The notes under the pieces were generated by a model that was not told where the DNA came from, did not search any database, and saw nothing but the letters and a program-made list of their open reading frames with translations. A program made the translations under genes and the position numbers. This document shows, in pieces, positions 57,848 through 64,000 of a stretch of 64,000 nt of DNA. Position 1 is the stretch's first letter. Each line of letters begins with the position of its first letter. Location: positions 32,194 through 96,193 of the forward strand of contig RFGF01000115.1 of assembly GCA_003695915.1 (NCBI GenBank), written 5' to 3'. The stretch is from Nitrospirota bacterium (GTDB lineage: Bacteria; Nitrospirota; Nitrospiria; Nitrospirales; UBA8639).

Positions 57848-60658
57848 ATGACGCTCATTCTTCCGGAAAAATCCCTTTCCCTCAGTAGAGACCTACGCCG
57901 TTTGATTGGGCCGACCAAGGTCAAGGACGATGCGGCCAGTCTCAAGGCATATGCCGTCGATGCGGGCATCTATCGCCTGCCCCCTCGCGCCGTTGTGCTT
58001 CCAGAAAATGAAGAGGATATCGAAGCCATTGTCGCGTTTGCGATGGAGAACGGGGTACCGCTCACCCCTCGAGCTGCGGGAACCAATTTGACCGGTTCGG
58101 CAATCGGGGAGGGAGTGATTGTGGACATCTCCCGCATGAACCGCATGTTGGAGGTCAACCGCGAGGCCAGATGGGCCCGAGTCCAGCCGGGAATCGTGCT
58201 CGCCGAGTTGAACAAACGCCTGGCTCCTCTCGAGCTCATGTATGGCCCCGACCCTTCGAGCGGCGAGATGTGCAAACTTGGCGGAATGCTCGCCAATAAT
58301 TCAGCAGGTCCCCATACATTGCGATACGGCGCGGTCAAAGACAACGTGCACGAACTTCGCGTGCGAACGGGGGAAGGATGGCTGACCGCTCGGGCCTATC
58401 GCGTCGATGATCCGGTACTGGCCGAACTCTGGCGGGAACATCCCTCGCTGGAGAAGGTGGCGGGCTTCATCCGCGAGTCCCGGGATGTAATTCTCGCTCA
58501 TCGCCCACGGGTGAGCAAAAATAGCGCTGGGTATAACGTCTTCGATGTGAGCGAGGGAATGGATCACGGTATTCTCGACCTGACCAAGCTCTTCGTGGGA
58601 AGCGAAGGAACGTTAGGGATATTTAGCGAGGCGACGCTGCGGCTCGTCGATCGGCCTCGAGCCACGGTGACTGGACTGTTGCATTTTCGCGATTTGGGCG
58701 AATTGGGAGAAGCGGTCCCTGAATTGCTCGAACTCCAGCCGGATGCCCTAGAAGTCATGGATGCCAATACGCTCGATTTGATTGGACGGCACACATACGG
58801 GATCCCGGCAGATGCCACCGCCACGTTGCTGATCGAATTCGACCAGGGGAGCACTCCTGGTCGCACGGATCGTTTGATGCGTCTTTGCCGCAGATATCGA
58901 CTCGCCGACAAACCGGCCCTAGCATTCGATCAAGAACACCAGGCACAGTTATGGCGAGCCAGAAAAGCCTTGTATCCCACCCTGTACCGCTATGATCCGA
59001 AGAAGAAGCCCATCAATTTCGTCGACGATGTCGTCGTGGCTGCCCAACGAACCGGAGAATTGATTCGCTATCTGGAAACGTTTTTCGAGCGTCAATCCAT
59101 CGCCGTGGCGATTTTCGGACATATCGGCAACGGCAATGCCCATATCGTCCCCCTGTTGGATGTCAACGATCCACGCGATTTTGAGCGGATGGTCGAGGCC
59201 TATCGCGCGATCCATCGTAGTGTCCTCGAGGATTTCGGCGGCTCCATCTGTGGCGAACACGGCGATGGACGTGTGCGAGCCGAATTAGTACGCACGATGT
59301 TTGGTGAGGATCTGTACAGACTGTTTGTCAGGATCAAACAGGAGTTGGATCCGGCGGGAATTTTCAACCCCGGCGTCAAAATCAGCGATACCTCTTTTAC
59401 CGAGCACATCGATTTCGATCGATTAGCAAAACCTTGCGCAACCTGCGCCAAATGCAACGCCGTGTGCCCTGTGTACGATGTATTTCAATCCGAGGATATG
59501 AGTTCGCGCGGATGGTTCGAAATCGTCACCGCGCAGGATTACCGTTACCTCGACTCCAAGCGAGTGGTGGAAGCCTGCCTCAATTGCAAGTCGTGTCGGG
59601 CCATCTGTCCTGCCGATGTCGACGTGGCCGAGCTTATTTTACAACGTCGTGCCGAGCATCCTAATCGACTGGCTGGATGGATCTTTGCCCTGCACGCGCG
59701 ATCCGGACTTTTTGAATCGTTGGTGAAATGGGCGGGGCGCACGCAGGAATGGTGGGATCGCCCGACGATGCGTGCCATCCTCGAGATGCTTACCCGTCCG
59801 TTATTGCGACAGCTTGACGAACGGGCCAAGTTGCCGCGGAATTTTCGTCTTCCTCGGCTGGCAACGCGGACGCTCCGTGAGCGGTATTCTGAGCTCTGCG
59901 GGCATCGACAGACCTCCGTGGCCTATTTTCACGGTTGTGCGGCGAATTATTTCCAGGACGGCGTCGGAGACGCCGTCATCGCGGTACTTCGCAAACTCGG
60001 CATCGAACCGGCGCTTCCGCCTCAACGATGTTCGGGAACGCCGATCGACACGTATGGATATCGACAACTGGCCAAAGACGGGGCACGCGAAAACCTCGAA
60101 CACTTGGCACCCTATGAAACGGTCGTTACCGGGTGTGCTTCGTGCACGCTCAGTCTCAAAGACTATGTCCGCTGGTTTCGTGGAGAACCCGAATATGCTA
60201 TGGCCGAGGATCTGGCGCGTCGGGTCAAGCATATTTCCGAGTTCGTGGTCGAGCATGCAAATGGAGAGCTCTTTGCCGCTCAACCGTCTTGTGGGGGCAA
60301 TCGACTTCGCCACATTGTGACCTACCATTCTTCCTGTCACTTGCGGGCGGCCGGGGTCACGACGGCTCCGCGCCGACTGCTCGCCCGTCTTCCTGGCGTT
60401 CAGTTCGTCGAAATGGCCGATGCCGATCGATGTGCTGGCGGGGCAGGAACCTATGTCATTAAAGCGTACGAAACATCCATGAACATTTTCGAGCGCAAGC
60501 GGCAAGCCATCATGGACAGCGGAGCAGACATTGTCGCAACCAGTTGCCCGGCCTGTATGATTCAATTACGACATGGCTTGCGTGATAGCGTGACCGTGAA
60601 ACATGTCGCGCAATTGCTCGACGAGTCCATAGCGTACAGCGAATCAAGAAACGCGTAA
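57848..60658 (+). CDS. FAD-linked oxidase / Fe-S / CCG-domain fusion (D-lactate or glycolate dehydrogenase type)
   Basis: 936 aa. The first 500 residues form a GlcD-like FAD oxidase (PRAVVLPENEEDIEAIV; TPRAAGTNLTGSAIGEG; GGMLANNSAGPHTLRYG; FGHIGNGNAHI). Two [4Fe-4S] motifs follow, CATCAKCNAVCPVYD and CLNCKSCRAICPADVD. The C-terminal third has two CCG-type cysteine domains as in GlpC/HdrB (YFHGCAANYFQDGVG; TSCPACMIQL). Such single-chain proteins oxidise D-lactate, glycolate or D-2-hydroxyglutarate and pass electrons to the membrane pool. The exact substrate is not readable. It starts about 100 bp after scpB. Confidence 0.9.
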   Translation: MTLILPEKSLSLSRDLRRLIGPTKVKDDAASLKAYAVDAGIYRLPPRAVVLPENEEDIEAIVAFAMENGVPLTPRAAGTNLTGSAIGEGVIVDISRMNRMLEVNREARWARVQPGIVLAELNKRLAPLELMYGPDPSSGEMCKLGGMLANNSAGPHTLRYGAVKDNVHELRVRTGEGWLTARAYRVDDPVLAELWREHPSLEKVAGFIRESRDVILAHRPRVSKNSAGYNVFDVSEGMDHGILDLTKLFVGSEGTLGIFSEATLRLVDRPRATVTGLLHFRDLGELGEAVPELLELQPDALEVMDANTLDLIGRHTYGIPADATATLLIEFDQGSTPGRTDRLMRLCRRYRLADKPALAFDQEHQAQLWRARKALYPTLYRYDPKKKPINFVDDVVVAAQRTGELIRYLETFFERQSIAVAIFGHIGNGNAHIVPLLDVNDPRDFERMVEAYRAIHRSVLEDFGGSICGEHGDGRVRAELVRTMFGEDLYRLFVRIKQELDPAGIFNPGVKISDTSFTEHIDFDRLAKPCATCAKCNAVCPVYDVFQSEDMSSRGWFEIVTAQDYRYLDSKRVVEACLNCKSCRAICPADVDVAELILQRRAEHPNRLAGWIFALHARSGLFESLVKWAGRTQEWWDRPTMRAILEMLTRPLLRQLDERAKLPRNFRLPRLATRTLRERYSELCGHRQTSVAYFHGCAANYFQDGVGDAVIAVLRKLGIEPALPPQRCSGTPIDTYGYRQLAKDGARENLEHLAPYETVVTGCASCTLSLKDYVRWFRGEPEYAMAEDLARRVKHISEFVVEHANGELFAAQPSCGGNRLRHIVTYHSSCHLRAAGVTTAPRRLLARLPGVQFVEMADADRCAGGAGTYVIKAYETSMNIFERKRQAIMDSGADIVATSCPACMIQLRHGLRDSVTVKHVAQLLDESIAYSESRNA

Positions 60659-60711
60659 CAGGTGAGCAGCAGCGCTCGCACGATCAGATCGCATCAGGGG
60701 GAGAGGTTGTC

Positions 60712-60990
60712 ATGGTCAAGGTCATGATTTTTGGACAAACGCTGCGGGATTGCGTTGACGAATCGGACATCGAATGTCCGCTGGATGGGGCGACGACGGT
60801 TCGCCAGCTCGTGGAACGGCACCCGGACCATTTTGCCAAGCTCATGCCGTTTTTCGAGTCGAGTCAGGTCCTCATTACCGTGAATCAAAAGGTCTCGACA
60901 TTGGAAACCGGCATCAAGTCAGGCGATATCATCAAACTCACCCACCAATTCAACCCCGAGTTCGATGGCACTCTCTGGCATAATCCCTGA
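60712..60990 (+). CDS. MoaD/ThiS-like ubiquitin-fold protein without a C-terminal GG
   Basis: 92 aa with the beta-grasp pattern: KVMIFGQTLRDCV, the TTVRQLVERHPDHFAKLM helix, QVLITVNQKVS and SGDIIKLTHQF. True MoaD and ThiS end in GG, which is activated by MoeB/ThiF; this protein ends GTLWHNP and so cannot act as a sulfur carrier by the known route unless processed. GGGGGAGAGG precedes the ATG. It follows the FAD/Fe-S protein by 53 bp, suggesting co-transcription and perhaps a structural role. Confidence 0.75.
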   Translation: MVKVMIFGQTLRDCVDESDIECPLDGATTVRQLVERHPDHFAKLMPFFESSQVLITVNQKVSTLETGIKSGDIIKLTHQFNPEFDGTLWHNP

Positions 60991-61058
60991 TCACGAATGT
61001 GTGGCCTGGAGCAACAAATGGTCGTACCCGGGACCGTGTCGCTCAGTTAAAACGACGG

Positions 61059-62333
61059 CTATAGCTTGGAGATCTGCGTCAGCCCGTGAAAATAGGGTTG
61101 GAGGATCTCGGGAATACGGACTGTCCCGTCCGGCTGTTGATAATTTTCGAGGATAGCCACAATCGTTCGGCCGATGGCCAAGCCCGAACCGTTTAAGGTA
61201 TGGACAAATTGCGGTTTTCCTCCAGCCGGCCGATACCGGATATTCGCCCGCCGCGCTTGAAACGCCTCGAAATTGCTACAAGAAGAAATTTCCCGATACG
61301 CGTTTTGGGACGGGATCCAGACTTCTAGATCATAGGTTTTCGCCGCGGCGAATCCGAGATCTCCTCGACACAAAGCCATGACGCGATACGGAAGGTCGAG
61401 TCGTTGCAAGATCGTTTCCGCGGCTTGCGTCAATCGTTCCAAATCGTCGTAGGATCGATCGGGATGGGAAAAGTTCACGAGTTCCACTTTGTGGAATTGA
61501 TGCACGCGAATCAACCCACGTGTGTCTTGCCCGTACGATCCCGCCTCGCGTCGAAAACACGGAGTATGGGCGGTGTACCGTAATGGAAGATCGCGTTCCG
61601 CAAGAATCTCTTGCTGATGCAGATTCGTGACCGGCACTTCCGCCGTAGGGATGAGAAACAAATCATCCTCCGGAAGATGAAAGAGATCGCTTTCGAATTT
61701 AGGAAGTTGTCCCGTTCCGATCATGGCTGCGCGATTGACCAGATAAGGAGTCAGTACTTCGGTGTAGCCATGCTCCTGTGTGTGGATGTCAAGCATCAAC
61801 TGGGCCAGGGCTCGTTCCAACACGGCACCTGCTCCTCTGGATACCGGGAAACGGGCTCCGGCGATTTTGGCTCCGCGTTCGAAATCCAGAATGCCGAGGG
61901 ATTCCCCGAGTTCGACATGGGATTTAGGGGGAAACGAAAACGCTCGCGGCGTCCCCCATCGGCGAACCTCCACATTGTCGCGGGCGTCAAGCCCGTGGGG
62001 AACCGATTCATGAGGAATATTGGGAATGCTCAAGGCGATGTCGCGCAATTGGTCTTCGGTGACCTGGAGCGTTTTTTCTAATGTCTGAATGTCCTCGCGG
62101 AGCGATCGCATTTGGGCGATCAGTTCATCGGCAGGCTGCTCGGCTCGTTTCAATTTCGCGACTTCTTCGGAGCCTGTTTTGAGTCGATGGCGCAGGGTAT
62201 CGAGGCGGGCGATAAGCGTGCGACGTTCTTGAGCCAGTCTGTGGATGGTATCCCACGGGACATCGGCGCCTCGCGGACCGAGTCTTTCTCGCAAACGGTC
62301 GGCTTGTTCGCTCAAGAGACGAAGATCGTGCAT
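61059..62333 (-). CDS. serS: Seryl-tRNA synthetase
   Basis: Class II synthetase, 424 aa from the ATG at 62333, preceded by AAGGA with 6 nt spacing; an upstream ATG at 62369 lacks support. The N-terminal long coiled-coil arm ([20 protein letters not shown]) binds the variable arm of tRNA-Ser. Catalytic motifs 2 ([20 protein letters not shown]) and 3 ([20 protein letters not shown]) are intact. Complete. Confidence 0.97.
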   Translation of the reverse strand: MHDLRLLSEQADRLRERLGPRGADVPWDTIHRLAQERRTLIARLDTLRHRLKTGSEEVAKLKRAEQPADELIAQMRSLREDIQTLEKTLQVTEDQLRDIALSIPNIPHESVPHGLDARDNVEVRRWGTPRAFSFPPKSHVELGESLGILDFERGAKIAGARFPVSRGAGAVLERALAQLMLDIHTQEHGYTEVLTPYLVNRAAMIGTGQLPKFESDLFHLPEDDLFLIPTAEVPVTNLHQQEILAERDLPLRYTAHTPCFRREAGSYGQDTRGLIRVHQFHKVELVNFSHPDRSYDDLERLTQAAETILQRLDLPYRVMALCRGDLGFAAAKTYDLEVWIPSQNAYREISSCSNFEAFQARRANIRYRPAGGKPQFVHTLNGSGLAIGRTIVAILENYQQPDGTVRIPEILQPYFHGLTQISKL

Positions 62334-62482
62334 TGGAAATCCTTGGCCAGACGTGATCGTTTTTACCACCAGGTTTGCAGCGAGTCAACGAAGCCAGATA
62401 AGCGAATGACGGAGGGGCTAGATGTGCGTTCGTGACTAGCGTTCGTATCACACTAATATGAATCGCGCGTGCTGTTGATCAT

Positions 62483-62511
62483 TTGTCTTTCGGAAACCGA
62501 CTCCGTATAAT
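62483..62511 (+). promoter_or_regulatory. Promoter of rph-rdgB (and possibly tRNA-Pro)
   Basis: TTGTCT at 62483-62488 and a consensus TATAAT at 62506-62511, spacer 17 nt, 35 nt upstream of the rph start. Diverges from serS. Confidence 0.55.
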
Positions 62512-62545
62512 CAGGAGCCGACGACATGATAAGGAAAGCCAGCGC

Positions 62546-63286
62546 ATGACCACGATCACAGGCCATCGACGAAGTGACGGACGTCAGGTCAACGAGATTC
62601 GCCCCGTCAAAATCACGCGCCCATTCACCAAATATGCCGAAGGATCGGTTTTGATCGAAATGGGCGACACCAAGGTCATTTGCACAGCCTCGGTCGAGGA
62701 AAAAGTCCCTCCGTTTCTTCGAGATAAAGGGCAAGGTTGGATCACCGCCGAATACGGCATGTTGCCGCGTTCGACCCATGATCGGTCGGCACGAGAGGCG
62801 AGCAAAGGCCGTCAAGGCGGACGAACGCTCGAGATTCAACGACTCGTCGGTCGCACGCTCCGAGCCGTGACCGATATGACGCAAATGGGCGAACGGACCG
62901 TCTGGATCGATTGCGATGTCATCCAGGCCGATGGCGGCACGCGCACAGCGGCCATCACCGGCTCATTTATCGCATTGGCAGATGCATTCGGCAAATTATG
63001 TGCAGATCAGATTTTGCCTCACCGCCCGCTGAAAGATTATTTGGCTGCCATCAGCGTAGGAAAAGTCAACGGACAGATTCTGCTCGATCTCGCCTACGAT
63101 GAAGATTCCTTGGCTGAAGTGGATATGAATTTGGTTATGACGGGCCAAGGCCGGTTCGTCGAAATCCAGGGCACCGCAGAGCAAGCCCCTTTCGACAAAA
63201 CCGATCTGGATGCCTTTTTGACGTTGGGGTGGACCGGCATTCAGAGCTTGATCAAGTTGCAACAGGAGTTGATCGGCCCATTGTGA
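62546..63286 (+). CDS. rph: Ribonuclease PH
   Basis: Phosphorolytic 3'-5' exoribonuclease that trims tRNA 3' ends. 246 aa from the ATG at 62546 (AAGGAAA upstream). Motifs: [75 protein letters not shown] and [10 protein letters not shown]. It starts 35 nt behind a good promoter and is followed 9 bp later by rdgB, a common order. Confidence 0.97.
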   Translation: MTTITGHRRSDGRQVNEIRPVKITRPFTKYAEGSVLIEMGDTKVICTASVEEKVPPFLRDKGQGWITAEYGMLPRSTHDRSAREASKGRQGGRTLEIQRLVGRTLRAVTDMTQMGERTVWIDCDVIQADGGTRTAAITGSFIALADAFGKLCADQILPHRPLKDYLAAISVGKVNGQILLDLAYDEDSLAEVDMNLVMTGQGRFVEIQGTAEQAPFDKTDLDAFLTLGWTGIQSLIKLQQELIGPL

Positions 63287-63295
63287 GAACGCATT

Positions 63296-63902
63296 ATGAC
63301 CGATCTTGTGCTTGCGACGCACAATCCCCATAAAAAAGAAGAACTCGTGGCCTTGCTGGCCGATTTGCCTCTGACCGTGCATACGCTCGACGAGTATCCC
63401 GGAGCGCCCGTTGTCGAAGAGGATGGGGAAACCTGCCTCGCCAATGCCACGAAAAAAGCGGAAGGGATTGCGCGCTATACCGGAATACTGACACTAGCAG
63501 ACGATACGGGTTTGGAGGTCGATGCTCTAGGTGGGCGGCCCGGTGTTTATGCTGCTCGGTATGCAGGGGAGCATGCGACCTATGAGGAGAATTGGCGCAA
63601 GCTCTTGCAAGAATTGAATGGAGTGCCGCTTGAGCGTCGTACGGCACGCTTTCGAACTGTTGTAGCCATTGTCTCGCCGGATGGGGAGGTCTCGATCGTA
63701 GAAGGCGTGCTGGATGGACTCATTGCCACCGAACCGCAGGGGACAGGGGGATTTGGCTACGATCCGGTCTTTTGGGTTCCATCACTTGGTCAAACGCTTG
63801 CCCAACTCTCATTGGAAGAGAAAAATCGAATCAGTCATCGGGCAAGAGCTTTATGTAAGGCCAAAGAACTCATCGAACGACAATTTATCCGCCCATCGAT
63901 AT

Positions 63903-63925
<23 letters not shown>
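63296..63925 (+). CDS. rdgB: XTP/dITP (non-canonical purine NTP) pyrophosphatase
   Basis: Removes ITP, dITP and XTP from nucleotide pools. 209 aa with the Ham1 family motifs [38 protein letters not shown], and [24 protein letters not shown] segment followed by [18 protein letters not shown]. The last eight codons (S-I-S-G-R-G-A-A-R region) are read from DNA that is also the 5' end of tRNA-Pro. Confidence 0.95.
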
Positions 63926-63980
<55 letters not shown>

Positions 63981-64000
63981 TCTTTTCAAGCAGTTATAAA

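Overview
This looks like a chromosomal segment of a Gram-negative bacterium, most likely a Nitrospira-type member of the Nitrospirota. That placement is an inference. It rests on a moderate to high GC content, a NarK/NNP-type nitrate/nitrite transporter, archaeal-type class I fructose-bisphosphate aldolase, tail-to-tail blocks of housekeeping genes typical of that phylum, and lipoproteins and periplasmic proteins that require an outer membrane. No nitrite oxidoreductase or rRNA gene lies in the window, so the sequence alone does not prove the taxon. There are no intact mobile elements, transposases, integrases or CRISPR arrays.

Layout. 0-3 kb: ligA, a CrcB fluoride channel and its frequent DUF190 partner. 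3-12 kb: a CorC/HlyC-type membrane protein, an orphan 410-aa protein behind a 1-kb gap, a secreted coiled-coil protein, mutS2, queG and two small exported proteins. 12-15.7 kb: groES-groEL with a clear terminator, next to an RpoH-like sigma factor carrying an acidic N-terminal extension. 15.8-24 kb: a nitrate/nitrite transporter, then a likely transcription unit behind a near-consensus promoter, ribBA-ribH-nusB-purB-purC-purS-purQ, followed by a class I aldolase behind a structured leader. 24.2-27.2 kb: a gene graveyard. Its first half is recognisable as a shredded contractile injection system locus (DUF4255/Pvc16-like, a linker gene and the N-terminus of a tail sheath). 27.2-33 kb: truA, accA, dnaE and a UPF0145 gene. 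33.3-35.7 kb: a LuxR-type regulator and an ECF sigma / zinc anti-sigma / thioredoxin-like module.

35.7-48.5 kb is an accessory zone: a DUF3047 protein, a MerA-like disulfide reductase with a TVP38/VTT membrane protein, and then a run of otherwise full-length genes broken only by in-frame stops. These are a second disulfide reductase (one TGA), a sensor kinase (two TAG) and its response regulator (one TAA). After them come an intact hybrid kinase, a GGDEF-EAL protein whose receiver is split off by a frameshift, and a DapF-like protein in which both catalytic cysteines are serine. 48.9-64 kb: an ACS-type MFS transporter, a DHH-CBS-tRNA nucleotidyltransferase fusion, a charge-polarised histone-H1-like protein, a 1-Cys-type peroxiredoxin, a pentapeptide-repeat envelope protein, scpA-scpB, a D-lactate/glycolate-oxidase-type FAD/Fe-S protein with a MoaD-like neighbour, serS, rph, rdgB, and a tRNA-Pro whose 5' end lies inside the rdgB coding region.

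How the genes work together. The window is mainly housekeeping: replication and repair (ligA, dnaE, mutS2), protein folding (rpoH, groESL), riboflavin and purine synthesis, tRNA maturation (queG, truA, CCA/A-adding enzyme, serS, rph), nucleotide-pool cleaning (rdgB) and chromosome segregation (scpAB). Two decay zones of apparently different age interrupt it: an old one with many frameshifts (24-27 kb) and a young one with nonsense mutations (39-43 kb).
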